Source: CAXXOK01 sp963678055
Lineage (GTDB): Bacteria > Bacillota > Clostridia > Christensenellales > Aristaeellaceae
Assembly (NCBI GenBank): GCA_963678055.1
Contig: OY782679.1
Span: 62,001-126,000, forward strand
Length of the DNA: 64,000 bases
Reading direction: 5' to 3'
Both the position numbers and the translations under genes were made by a program. Shown here piece by piece: positions 40,798 through 49,941 of this stretch. Under the pieces are notes generated by a model. That model had not been told where the DNA came from. It ran no database searches and saw only the letters and a list, made by a program, of their open reading frames with translations. The stretch's first letter is position 1. The number at the start of each line of letters is the position of its first letter.

Positions 40798-40877
40798 TGA
40801 TGGGATAGTCTCCATGGCCTTTCTCTGAATTGAGGGCCCAGGGGCGGCATCTCCGACAATAGCAAAGGAGCAGATAT

Positions 40878-43400
40878 ATGTCCGAAATCCAAGACCGGCT
40901 GATCCCAACCGAGCTAGAACAGGAAATGAAAACATCGTTCATCAGCTATGCGATGGCGGTTATCATCAACCGCGCACTGCCAGATGTACGCGATGGCTTA
41001 AAGCCCGTACACCGCCGCATTTTATACGCGATGAACGAGCTGGGCATGACGCCCGACAAACCCTACCGTAAGTGCGCCCGCCTGGTCGGTGACGTATTGG
41101 GTAAATATCACCCCCACGGCGATTCCAGCGTGTACGATGCCATGGTGCGCCTGGCGCAGGACTTTAACCAGCGCTACCCGCTGGTGGACGGTCAGGGCAA
41201 CTTTGGCTCGGTCGATGGCGACGATGCCGCCGCAATGCGTTACACCGAGTCCCGCATGGAAAAGCTGGCCCTGCACCTGATCGGCGAGATTGACAAGGAC
41301 ACAGTCGATTTCTACCCGAACTTTGACGAAACGCTGATGCAGCCCTCGGTGCTGCCCAGCCGCTACCCAAACCTGCTGGTGAACGGCTCGTCCGGCATCG
41401 CGGTGGGCATGGCCACCAACATCCCGCCCCATAATCTGGGCGAGGTGATTGACGGCTGCATTCACATGATTGATAACCCCGACTGCACGCTGGATGATTT
41501 GATGGAATTCATCAAGGGGCCGGACTTCCCCACCGGCGGGTTGATTCTGGGCCGCAGCGGCATTCGCTCCGCCTACCATACCGGCCGTGGCCGCGTGGTG
41601 ATGCGTGCCAAAACTGAAATTGAAGAAATGACCTTGAACCGCCAGCGTATCGTGGTTACGGAAATCCCCTATATGGTCAACAAAGCCCGGTTGGTTGAAA
41701 AAATCGCCGAGCTGGTTCACGAGAAAAAGGTCGAGGGCATCTCCGATATTCGCGACGAGAGCGACCGCTCCGGCATGCGCATCGTTATCGAGCTCAAGCG
41801 CGATGTCATCCCCCAGGTGGTGCTCAACCACCTCTATAAACACACACAGATGCAGGATACCTTCGGCGCCAACATGCTGGCGCTGGTCAACGGCGAACCC
41901 AAAGTCCTCACCCTGCGCGATATGTTATTCCACTATATCGCCCACCAGAAGGACGTCGTCACCCGCCGCACGCGCTACGACCTGGACAAGGCCGAAGCCC
42001 GCGCGCACATCGTAGAGGGGCTTTTGAAGGCTCTGGACCATATCGACGAGATCGTCCAGCTGATTAAATCGTCTTCCGATGTTGCCAGCGCCCGCAGCTC
42101 GCTGATTGAGCGCTTCGCTTTCTCCGAAAAACAGGCACAGGCCATCCTCGATATGCGGCTGGCCAGGCTTACAGGACTGGAGCGCGACAAACTGACCGCC
42201 GAGCACGAGCAGCTGATGCAGCAGATTACCTACCTGCAGAGCCTGCTGGACAACGAACCCCTTCTCATGGGTGTCATTAAAGACGAAATGCAGGTCATCC
42301 GCAACAAGTTTGCCGACGACCGCCGCACCGAGCTGACCCTCATCGAAGGCGAGATCGATATTGAAGACCTGATCACCCCCGATGACATGGTGGTCACCCT
42401 CACCAACTTCGGCTACATCAAACGCCTGCCCAAGTCCACCTACCGTGCCCAGCACCGCGGCGGCCGGGGCATCAGCGGGATGAGCACCCGGGACGAGGAC
42501 TTTGTCCGCCGGTTGATTATCGTAAACACCCACGAAGAGATTATGTTCTTTACCAACCGTGGGCGCGTGTTCAGCCTGATGTGCTACCAGATTCCCGAAG
42601 CCGGGCGCACGGCCCGCGGCATCGCGATTGTAAACCTGCTTGCGCTTCCGGGCGACGAAAAGGTGACTGCGATGATCCCCGTACCGCGCAACGACCTGGA
42701 AGAGCACAATTTGGTCATGCTCACCCAGCAGGGGTATATCAAGAAAACCCCGTATACGCACTTTGCCAACATCCGTAAAAACGGGTTGATTGCTTTGAAC
42801 CTCATGGAAGACGACCGCCTGGTCGCAGTCGAACTGACCGACGGCAAGCAGAGCCTGGTGCTCGGCAGCCGCTACGGCAAGGCCATCCGCTTCAGCGAGG
42901 AAAACATCCGCCCCATGGGTCGCACCGCGCGCGGCGTGCATGCCATGAAGCTCAAAGGTGACGACCATATGATTGATATGAGCGTCATCGGCGAAGGTCA
43001 AACCGTGCTCGCCATTACCGAAAACGGCTACGGCAAGCGTACTGACCCCGATGAGTATCGCGAGCAGAGCCGCAACGGCATGGGTATGATCGCCATGCGC
43101 CTGTCCGATAAGACCGGCCCGTTGGTCGCCCAGCTGACCGTAACGGAAACCGAGGATATCCTGCTCATTACCGATGAAGGCGTCATTATCCGTATGGCGG
43201 TTGATTCGATCAACGTCATCGGCCGCGCCACGCAAGGCGTACGCCTGATGCGGCTGGACGAGGGTGCGAAAATCGTAGGCATCGCCCGCGCCGAACAGGA
43301 AGAGGAAGAGGACGAACTAATCGCAGGCGACATGGACGACGAAACCGTCGCCGAAAGCAGTACCGACGAAATCTCGTCTAAGGACGAACCGGAAGTATAA
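40878..43400 (+). CDS. gyrA: DNA gyrase subunit A
   Basis: An 840-residue subunit. The winged-helix part has SYAMAVIINRALPDVRDGLKPVHRR and a PHGDSSVYDAMVRLAQ quinolone-region, with the catalytic Tyr in AAMRYTESRM. The C-terminal DNA-wrapping beta-pinwheel carries the GyrA box QHRGGRGI near residue 525, which separates it from ParC. The acidic C-terminal tail (EEEEDELIAGDMDDE) is common in gyrases and tunes supercoiling. The start follows AAAGGAG. Confidence 0.96.
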   Translation: MSEIQDRLIPTELEQEMKTSFISYAMAVIINRALPDVRDGLKPVHRRILYAMNELGMTPDKPYRKCARLVGDVLGKYHPHGDSSVYDAMVRLAQDFNQRYPLVDGQGNFGSVDGDDAAAMRYTESRMEKLALHLIGEIDKDTVDFYPNFDETLMQPSVLPSRYPNLLVNGSSGIAVGMATNIPPHNLGEVIDGCIHMIDNPDCTLDDLMEFIKGPDFPTGGLILGRSGIRSAYHTGRGRVVMRAKTEIEEMTLNRQRIVVTEIPYMVNKARLVEKIAELVHEKKVEGISDIRDESDRSGMRIVIELKRDVIPQVVLNHLYKHTQMQDTFGANMLALVNGEPKVLTLRDMLFHYIAHQKDVVTRRTRYDLDKAEARAHIVEGLLKALDHIDEIVQLIKSSSDVASARSSLIERFAFSEKQAQAILDMRLARLTGLERDKLTAEHEQLMQQITYLQSLLDNEPLLMGVIKDEMQVIRNKFADDRRTELTLIEGEIDIEDLITPDDMVVTLTNFGYIKRLPKSTYRAQHRGGRGISGMSTRDEDFVRRLIIVNTHEEIMFFTNRGRVFSLMCYQIPEAGRTARGIAIVNLLALPGDEKVTAMIPVPRNDLEEHNLVMLTQQGYIKKTPYTHFANIRKNGLIALNLMEDDRLVAVELTDGKQSLVLGSRYGKAIRFSEENIRPMGRTARGVHAMKLKGDDHMIDMSVIGEGQTVLAITENGYGKRTDPDEYREQSRNGMGMIAMRLSDKTGPLVAQLTVTETEDILLITDEGVIIRMAVDSINVIGRATQGVRLMRLDEGAKIVGIARAEQEEEEDELIAGDMDDETVAESSTDEISSKDEPEV

Positions 43401-43410
43401 ACCCAAGCAC

Positions 43411-43445
43411 AAACAGGGGAGCTGCCTATCGCAGCTCCCCTGTTT
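43411..43445 (+). terminator. Bidirectional terminator after gyrA
   Basis: A 15-bp perfect stem (43411-43425 with 43431-43445) with a 5-base loop, between gyrA and a convergent gene. Confidence 0.9.
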
Positions 43446-43478
43446 TGATATTCACTATGATAAGCGCATCGTGCGTTC

Positions 43479-44648
43479 CTATCGTCTTTTCCGGGTATAC
43501 CCGCCAAACATAATGCCTATAATCAGCGCGATCAACCCGATGCCCATCCAGAACCCGGTCGAGCGTTCTTCGGTTTCTTTCGGCTTGGGGGCGTCTGTGA
43601 CTGGGGCGGTTTCCTCGGCTGGGTAGTCCCCAAGTTGCAGGAAACGTACGGGAAGTGCGTCCCCGCTTTCCGCAGGCACTGCCTCCGGTGTCTGATTTGT
43701 CCACAGCTGCATACCCGCGCCGCTGGTCGCCTCCGCCGTATACACCGGAATTACCGTATCGCCTTGCAGCGGCATGGTGCTCTCCTCATGCAAGGCACGC
43801 GTGTCACCGATCAAACGAGCCCGTCCGCCGCTTGCTGTGATTGACCCGGCAAGATATGCGCCGATGCTGTGCTCCTGCCCGCCGGTTGCCTTGAACGTTG
43901 CCTGTCCGCCCGCAAGGCTAACATCGGCTGCGTGCAGGCCTGTTGCGGTATCCTCCTCGGCAGCCGCATTCGCCACCGCCAGGAGACTTCCGCCGGCAAT
44001 AGCTGCATCGCCATTTTCAACATAAACAGCATGCGCGGCCTTGGCCTGTACAGTGCACTGCACATCGCCACCTGCCAGTTCGAAGCCGTTTACGGCATAC
44101 AGGCCGAACCCGGTCTGCCCGGAGGTAATCGTGACCTCGATCGCGCCCGCCTCCATCAGCAGCGATCCACCGGCCGAGATAGCCGTCAGGGTATTATCTG
44201 CCGCATCGCTGAAATTGTTCATGATCAGCTTCAGGCTTCCATCGCCGCCAATGGTCAGCGAGCCCTTGGCGGCAATGCCTAAAAGCGCGGTGTCCGTGTC
44301 CGTGGTATATCGCAATATGGTTTCGCCGGAAAGTTCCACCATCAAGCTGCCATCAGCATACAGAAGGCTTTGGGGAACCCCCTGCTCATCGGCTACCGTG
44401 TAGAGGGTTATCCCATTTAGGAGTAATGTTCCGTCTGCTGCGTCAAAATACGCATAGCCGCCGGTTTCCGGTTTAACCGCAGTGGCTGCCGTGCCGCCAC
44501 TTGCCAGGTAGGGTGTCTGTTCGTTTAGCAATACGCCACCGACATAGACCTCAGTCGCGGCTGGCGTATCCGCCAGTGACGGTAGCACAAAACACAGCAC
44601 TGCCAACGCCAGCGCCAATGCACCGGCTGTTTTCATCCATCGTACCAT
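43479..44648 (-). CDS. Membrane-anchored surface protein with beta-helix-like repeats
   Basis: A 389-residue protein. The start MVRWMKT at 44648 follows GGAAGAG and opens a signal peptide ending SLADTP. The body (about 30-310) is strand-rich with repeated GGS/GGD turns (TIGGDGSLKL, ISAGGSLLMEAG, IAGGSLLAV, SLAGGQATF), like a right-handed beta-helix of carbohydrate-binding type. A Pro/Thr linker, a C-terminal transmembrane helix (WMGIGLIALIIGIMFGG) and RKRR end anchor it. Function unknown; surface display is inferred. Confidence 0.7.
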   Translation of the reverse strand: MVRWMKTAGALALALAVLCFVLPSLADTPAATEVYVGGVLLNEQTPYLASGGTAATAVKPETGGYAYFDAADGTLLLNGITLYTVADEQGVPQSLLYADGSLMVELSGETILRYTTDTDTALLGIAAKGSLTIGGDGSLKLIMNNFSDAADNTLTAISAGGSLLMEAGAIEVTITSGQTGFGLYAVNGFELAGGDVQCTVQAKAAHAVYVENGDAAIAGGSLLAVANAAAEEDTATGLHAADVSLAGGQATFKATGGQEHSIGAYLAGSITASGGRARLIGDTRALHEESTMPLQGDTVIPVYTAEATSGAGMQLWTNQTPEAVPAESGDALPVRFLQLGDYPAEETAPVTDAPKPKETEERSTGFWMGIGLIALIIGIMFGGYTRKRR

Positions 44649-44942
44649 ATACTCTTCCGTCCGTTTCCTTACAATATAAATCGCGCATTCCTGCGTTTTT
44701 GTATGCACAGCATCAATCACAGAATAGCACAGACCCTACGTTGGAACAACCGTAAATTTGACTATGCGCAGCATGGCTTCGGCTTCCATCACACTGATCA
44801 GCCCCTCCAAAGCTCCAATGTGTATAATACCTGTACGCTATTGTATACAAGTGTTATTCCTTACCATCTCTTCCCTTTTGTCACTATCCTTTCTTTTCAT
44901 TCCTTGTTTGTACGTTTTTCTACCCGGTTCGTATACATTTGG

Positions 44943-44971
44943 TTGACGAACCCCTACACGCATGATACAAT
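44943..44971 (+). promoter_or_regulatory. Promoter of the GntR-type regulator
   Basis: TTGACG (44943-44948), a 17-base spacer and TACAAT (44966-44971), 43 bases before the start. The AT-rich stretch between 44649 and 44942 holds no gene. Confidence 0.75.
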
Positions 44972-45013
44972 AATCGAAAGCTGTAATTTGTATTGACGAA
45001 GGAGCCTTTAAAC

Positions 45014-45688
45014 ATGCCCGAACGATATTCCAGCCGGGAGATATTCCGCATTCTGGAAGAAGAGATTTTAACCCTGAAAATTGCTCCCGGCGAAAGTTTG
45101 TCGGAAAACGAGCTGTGCGAACGCTTTGGTGTTTCGCGCTCGCCCATACGCTCGGTGCTGCAGGAACTGCGCTTGTGCGACCTGGTCTCCATCACGCCCT
45201 ATAAGCGTACGCAGGTCACGCGCATGAACTTTAACATCATCAACCAGATTATCTACCAGCGTATCGCCGTGGAATCCTTTGTACTGGAAGACTTTATCCG
45301 CATTCCCAATGTGCTGGAGCTGGAACGCCTGCGCCATATCCACAACTCCATGATACAGCTGATCGAAAGCGATCACTTTACCGCACGCGAGTTTTACGAG
45401 CTGGATTCCAAGCTCCACGAGACCTGGTTTAACGCCACCCGCAAGGAATACCTGTGGGACACCATTCGCAATTCCAATTGCCACTATACACGCTTTCGGA
45501 TGCTGGATATTGTGGAGATCAAGAACTTCTCCCAGATCGTGGAGGAGCATGAGGCCATTATCACCGCGCTGGAAAACAGCGACGTCGCTGCCATCCGGCC
45601 GCTGATGCAAAAACACCTCTTTGGCGGCATCACCCGTTTGGGCAAGCTGCTGTTCTCCGATTTGAAGGACTACTTCACCGAGCAATAG
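45014..45688 (+). CDS. GntR-family regulator (FCD/FadR subgroup)
   Basis: A 224-residue protein; the start follows CGAAGGAGCC. Residues about 10-75 are the winged helix (LKIAPGESLSENELCERFGVSRSPIRSVLQEL). The remainder is an all-helical FCD-type effector domain with ELDSKLHETWF and EEHEAIITALENSD, whose Asp and His residues often bind a metal that holds a carboxylate ligand. No transporter or enzyme gene is next to it, so the target pathway is unknown. Confidence 0.88.
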   Translation: MPERYSSREIFRILEEEILTLKIAPGESLSENELCERFGVSRSPIRSVLQELRLCDLVSITPYKRTQVTRMNFNIINQIIYQRIAVESFVLEDFIRIPNVLELERLRHIHNSMIQLIESDHFTAREFYELDSKLHETWFNATRKEYLWDTIRNSNCHYTRFRMLDIVEIKNFSQIVEEHEAIITALENSDVAAIRPLMQKHLFGGITRLGKLLFSDLKDYFTEQ

Positions 45689-45708
45689 TGCTTAGACAAA
45701 GACTTACA

Positions 45709-45737
45709 CCAAAGGCCGCGCCATGCGCGGCCTTTGG
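45709..45737 (+). terminator. GGCCGCGC/GCGCGGCC-type terminator after the GntR gene
   Basis: A 13-bp perfect stem (45709-45721 with 45725-45737), CAT loop, followed by a T-rich stretch. It belongs to the recurrent hairpin family of the window. Confidence 0.75.
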
Positions 45738-45799
45738 TTCTATTTATTGCTTATCCTGCCTAAAACCCGACAGACGGGAGGCTGAAAGAAACCCATCCT

Positions 45800-45973
45800 T
45801 CACTCTGCCGCGTAGTATATCGGCTCTGGCAAATCGCATTTAGGGCGTCTAAACGCCAAACCATTACGCACCAGATCGCGAATCATATAGCACAGGTTGA
45901 GAAACGCGTTCACCGGCACGCTGGCGTGGTGTTTTATTTGGAAACGGCATCTCGACCGCCGTTTACCATGCAT
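45800..45973 (-). CDS. Short ORF of unknown function, possible gene remnant
   Basis: A 57-residue frame, MHGKRRSRC to the stop at 45800. The composition is protein-like: basic start, then a hydrophobic helix (SVPVNAFLNLCYMIRDLV) and a Pro-rich end. The ribosome site is weak. It may be the 3' end of a decayed gene, perhaps of transposase type, or a genuine small protein. The remaining bases of 45738-46272 hold only the leader of the next gene; I see nothing else in them. Confidence 0.35.
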   Translation of the reverse strand: MHGKRRSRCRFQIKHHASVPVNAFLNLCYMIRDLVRNGLAFRRPKCDLPEPIYYAAE

Positions 45974-46272
45974 AGCAGATCGCCTATAATTTCCCTGTAT
46001 TCACGTATATCCCTTACTATTTAAATCTTTAGCTGACTTACAACTTATATTCTCACCATCTTGTATCCACATCAAGCCATAACACAAAACCAATGTCAAT
46101 CGTCATTTACGTGTTCCAACGGCCCTCACGCGCCCGTCCACGGCCTTGTTTTACCCCGTAAAAAAGCAAGCGTGCTGTAGCCCGTTTAATACTCAAAATG
46201 ACCGGTTCGTGGTAGAATAGGAATAACAAAACCAAATACGCAAACCGCTGTTTGCGCGCGGAGGTCATGACA

Positions 46273-47079
46273 ATGAACACAGTTACCACCTGTTTTCCCG
46301 GCGGCATGAACAAATGCCTGACCATGAGCTACGATGACGGCGTATGGCAGGACAAGCGTCTGATTGAAATCTTCAATCAAAACGGCATTAAGGGGACATT
46401 TCACTTGAATTCGGCTATGTTTGGCAAGCACGAGCGCTATCTGAAATCCGAAGAAGTATATGCCACCTATCAGGGGCATGAGGTATCCTGCCACACGGCC
46501 ACGCACCCGGCCATTGACCGCTGTCCCCTGCCAGCTGTCGCGCTGGAAGTGCTGGAAGACCGCAAAACCCTGGAGGGTATTTTCGGCTATCCCGTGCGTG
46601 GGATGAGCTACCCGTTTGGCTCGCACTCGGCGGATATCCGCGCCATGCTACCCTCGCTTGGCGTGTTTTACAGCCGCGTAGTGGGCGACAGCTTCAGTTT
46701 TGATATGCCAACGGATTTCCTGCAATGGACATCCACCTGCCACCATAATCACCGCCTGATGGAGATGGCCGAGCGCTTTAACGACTACGACCACGGTATC
46801 CATCCGCGCCTGTTCTATGTGTGGGGACACAGCTACGAGTTTGACAACGACGATAACTGGGATCTGATCGAGAATTTCTGCAAGCTGATGGGCAGCCGCA
46901 AAGACACATGGTTCGCCACCAACATTGAAATCTACGATTATGTACAGCTCTGTAATCGCCTGCAGTTCAGCGCCGATAATAGCTTTGTATACAATCCCTC
47001 CGCCGCCTCGACATGGATACGCGTAAACGGCGGCAAGGCCATTGAGCTGCCCGGCGGCACGCAAGTTACGCTGGGCTAA
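46273..47079 (+). CDS. Polysaccharide deacetylase-like protein
   Basis: A 268-residue protein. The start at 46273 has GGAGG eight bases upstream. It shows the NodB-type pattern: motif 1 TMSYDDG with two Asp, motif 2 HTATHP with two His that bind the metal, and motif 3 SYPFGSHS. A late YVWGHSYEF strand replaces the usual motif 4/5 region. No signal peptide, so it acts in the cytoplasm. It could remove acetyl or formyl groups from sugars; the substrate is unknown. Confidence 0.82.
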   Translation: MNTVTTCFPGGMNKCLTMSYDDGVWQDKRLIEIFNQNGIKGTFHLNSAMFGKHERYLKSEEVYATYQGHEVSCHTATHPAIDRCPLPAVALEVLEDRKTLEGIFGYPVRGMSYPFGSHSADIRAMLPSLGVFYSRVVGDSFSFDMPTDFLQWTSTCHHNHRLMEMAERFNDYDHGIHPRLFYVWGHSYEFDNDDNWDLIENFCKLMGSRKDTWFATNIEIYDYVQLCNRLQFSADNSFVYNPSAASTWIRVNGGKAIELPGGTQVTLG

Positions 47080-47147
47080 GCCTTGCATGCATCGCCGCGC
47101 TTTGGTATGGTAATATAAGCAACACTTGCTGCGAAAGGAGCCAACCC

Positions 47148-48221
47148 ATGGAACAATTCCTGGAAAACATAAAAGAATATTTTCAAACGGCTGACCTGAC
47201 CACACTGCTCATCGCCTGCGGACTGGTGGTACTGGTCTTTATCATGAAGCAACCTTTGGTGACGCTCATATTGCGGCTAGCGTTCACCAAACTGCGGCGC
47301 GAATCATCCAATCGCTATGACGAGATCAAGGATAAGCTCGCCAAGCTGCTGGGCTACGTGCTGTTCGTCAGCCTCGTTTTAATCGCACTGCCTTACTTCA
47401 GCCTGCCAGATGTGACCAACAACCTCATCCGGAAGATACTGACCACGGTATTGCTATTGCTAACCTTCTATTCGCTGTACCGCGCCTTGATGCTGACTGT
47501 AAACTGGCATTTTGACACCCTCGCCAGGCGCAAGCCGGATAAAATCAACAAATCCGCCCAAAACTTCCTGATCTCCGGCATTCGCGTCGTGCTGATTATA
47601 GTAGCAGCGATTTCCATCCTTACCCCGTGGGTCGGCAGCCTGTCAGGCTTAATCGCCGGGCTTGGGATCTCCTCTCTGGCAGTCGCACTGGCCGCGCAGG
47701 AGAGCCTTTCCAACTTTTTCGGTTCCATATCCATCATGCTGGATAAGCCGTTTGACGTGGGCGATTTCATCGTCCTGTCCGACAATCAGATGGGTAATGT
47801 GGAACACGTTGGCCTCCGCTCCACCCGTATCCGGCAGCTGTCAGGCAGCATGGTGACCATTCCAAACTCCCAGCTGGCCAGTGATGTCATCAACAACGAA
47901 ACCAAGCGCTCCACGCGCCGCGTTAAGTTCACGGTCGGGTTGGAATACCGCACACCCGATCAAAACCTGACCCAATTTGTTGACGCGGTTGAAGATCTGC
48001 TGCTCAAAAACCCCAACGTGGTCGATGACAGCACCAAGGTGTGGTTTGACGACTTTGGCGATTCCGCGCTTGTTGTGGGTGTCATCTACAGCGTCAACAT
48101 CGCCGATTATTTCGAGATGCTTTCCGTCAAGGACCGCATCAACCACGGCGTGCTCCAAGCCGCCCGGGATACCAACGTCAGCATGGCCTTCCCGTCCATC
48201 AGTCTGTATCAAGCGGACTAG
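47148..48221 (+). CDS. Small-conductance mechanosensitive channel (MscS)
   Basis: A 357-residue membrane protein. The N terminus has three to four hydrophobic segments (about 17-40, 62-85, 95-115, 140-175). The pore helix segment GLGISSLAVALAAQESLSNFFGS-like and the following PFDVGDFIVL are the MscS signature, and the beta domain with VEHVGLRSTRIRQL and TIPNSQLASDVI follows. It opens under membrane tension to release solutes, a counterpart of the osmolyte importer at 5-8 kb. The start follows GAAAGGAG. Confidence 0.92.
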   Translation: MEQFLENIKEYFQTADLTTLLIACGLVVLVFIMKQPLVTLILRLAFTKLRRESSNRYDEIKDKLAKLLGYVLFVSLVLIALPYFSLPDVTNNLIRKILTTVLLLLTFYSLYRALMLTVNWHFDTLARRKPDKINKSAQNFLISGIRVVLIIVAAISILTPWVGSLSGLIAGLGISSLAVALAAQESLSNFFGSISIMLDKPFDVGDFIVLSDNQMGNVEHVGLRSTRIRQLSGSMVTIPNSQLASDVINNETKRSTRRVKFTVGLEYRTPDQNLTQFVDAVEDLLLKNPNVVDDSTKVWFDDFGDSALVVGVIYSVNIADYFEMLSVKDRINHGVLQAARDTNVSMAFPSISLYQAD

Positions 48222-48272
48222 GAACTATCGGCCTTTTCACTCCCACCTGGGAGCCAGACAAACAACACAAGA

Positions 48273-48297
48273 AAGCCCGCGCCAATGGCGCGGGCTT
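48273..48297 (+). terminator. Terminator between mscS and the NAGPA-domain gene
   Basis: An 11-bp perfect stem (48273-48283 with 48287-48297) with an AAT loop, between convergent genes; GC-rich with modest T-tracts. Confidence 0.75.
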
Positions 48298-48349
48298 GTT
48301 GTTGTAACCAGGGGGTTCCCCATCTGTTTTTCGGTTTACGCTTTGTTTC

Positions 48350-49627
48350 CTACTCCGACACAGCGTTTGATACCCCAAACCCAAGCAGGCTCATCACCTG
48401 TCGCGTGCTGCGGCCATCCGGTTTGGCAGTAGCCACACGGCTGATTTGCTTGCCCATAAACACCAGAGCAGTGGTGCCGCCGCCGTCCAAATTGTTTGCC
48501 TCCATCACGCCGGCTTCATGCATGCGGCGGGCCAGCCAATCCAGGTACACGCCGCGTGCGCCATCGTAGCGGCCATCCACGGCGATAATTAAATAATGTC
48601 CCGGTGCGATCATACCCAGGGCCATGCGCGGCTCGTGGTAGTACATATAGTCTCCCGTTAAAAGCCGCGGGTTAATCTCCCCACCGCTGACCAGCCACGG
48701 CCCAAACGACAGCACATGCACCGCGCCCATGGCTAAAAAATCGTCCGCACGGTAGTCCGTGAACTCGCTGGCCAGCATGCTTCCGTCCTCAAACACGGCC
48801 AGCGTATCCGCCCTTGGGTAGGTGGTGGACGATGTCCGAATATAATCCCTGTACACTTCCCCGTCGCGAATGGCAACGCCGTAGCGCCTCATGGTGAAAA
48901 AATCATCGGTAAACGCCAGCACCGCCTGATTTTCCCGCGCGATGGCCACCGGCGTTTTGGTTTGCTTCTGTTTGGGGGTATAAAAGCTCAGCAGCTGTTC
49001 ATCCCCGCGTATGCGGACCTCGGCTTCGCACCAGATATTCCCCTGGCTGATGTTTTCGTACCGCCGGACATTGACAAACAAAGAATCAGAAATATAGTAC
49101 CATAGCCCGTCCTGCTCATTGGAATAAATGTATTCGCCTCCGCCCTCGGCTAAAAACCCCTCCGCGTCCAGCGGCGGCAACTCCGGCATGCCCTGTGGCA
49201 TAATCAGCGGTCGGAGGGTGGGGGTCGGGGCAGGCGTGGGGACGATGTAAAGATCATCCCGCGTCAGTATGATATCCTGTATCTCCGGGGTAATCACCTC
49301 TACCGGTTCCATGTCGATATTCGCCAGCAGCTTGTTGAGCCGCTCCAGCGTCAATTTAGATACGTTGGAAGACAGGGTTGCATTCGCATTGAAGTAACCA
49401 AGCTCCTGCATTCTTATTTTCAGCCAGTACACATCGTTTCCGGAATCCCCTATCACTAAGGAGCGCTGCGCTGTGGGCACAGGCATGACCGGCCTCGTGC
49501 TTACCTGCGGCGGGGGCAGCGTGGAAAACGGTTGTACGGTTTGTGCGATTGCCGGCAATGCCCATACTACAAGTACCGTGCATATGCCAAGCAAAACTAT
49601 GCGATAACGATATGGAAGCCTTTGCAT
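48350..49627 (-). CDS. Secreted phosphodiester glycosidase (NAGPA) domain protein
   Basis: A 425-residue protein. The start MQRLPYRYR at 49627 is fixed by AAAAGGAGCG; the frame is open upstream to 49933 but lacks a signal. A signal peptide or anchor comes first. Residues about 55-110 look like a peptidoglycan-binding unit (SERSLVIGDSGNDVYWLKIRM in outline). From about 230 to the end is the NAGPA/DUF2233 domain, with FTDDFFTMR, a DGRYDGARGVYLDWLARRM helix and the EANNLDGGGTTAL catalytic-type motif. Such enzymes cleave sugar phosphodiesters, for example in wall polymers. Confidence 0.85.
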   Translation of the reverse strand: MQRLPYRYRIVLLGICTVLVVWALPAIAQTVQPFSTLPPPQVSTRPVMPVPTAQRSLVIGDSGNDVYWLKIRMQELGYFNANATLSSNVSKLTLERLNKLLANIDMEPVEVITPEIQDIILTRDDLYIVPTPAPTPTLRPLIMPQGMPELPPLDAEGFLAEGGGEYIYSNEQDGLWYYISDSLFVNVRRYENISQGNIWCEAEVRIRGDEQLLSFYTPKQKQTKTPVAIARENQAVLAFTDDFFTMRRYGVAIRDGEVYRDYIRTSSTTYPRADTLAVFEDGSMLASEFTDYRADDFLAMGAVHVLSFGPWLVSGGEINPRLLTGDYMYYHEPRMALGMIAPGHYLIIAVDGRYDGARGVYLDWLARRMHEAGVMEANNLDGGGTTALVFMGKQISRVATAKPDGRSTRQVMSLLGFGVSNAVSE

Positions 49628-49862
49628 AAGCGCTCCTTTTGTATTGGGTGGTATACCCGTCGATATCCTATACCGTTCATCAGTTCGCTTTGTGAAACAA
49701 GTTTTGCTGACCCGCCCATACGGCAGCTCAGCGTGTAAGCCGGATCGATTCCGATATGTATTCTTTTTCGCTGTCAGTGCCCTTAACTCCTGTTTGAAAT
49801 GTAACAACATGGCCGCCTTGCCAAAGCCCAGTTCCTGCAAGGTATGCCGCACATCGCGTTTG

Positions 49863-49891
49863 TTGCACATCAAACGCCGAGCGTGTATAAT
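49863..49891 (+). promoter_or_regulatory. Promoter of murA
   Basis: TTGCAC (49863-49868), a 17-base spacer and a perfect TATAAT (49886-49891), 50 bases before murA. The rest of the 49628-49941 gap has no gene that I can support. Confidence 0.8.
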
Positions 49892-49941
49892 ATGGCGTGG
49901 AACCTGGCTATAATGAACTGTAGGGCGGTGCAAACACAGGG

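Noticed and set aside
41925..43235. Antisense frame of 436 codons within gyrA
   Set aside because: Shadow of GC-rich third positions in gyrA; no start signal or recognisable domain.
49628..49933. Upstream extension of the NAGPA-domain gene
   Set aside because: The AAAAGGAG site and signal peptide begin at 49627; the upstream part has no domain and overlaps the murA promoter.
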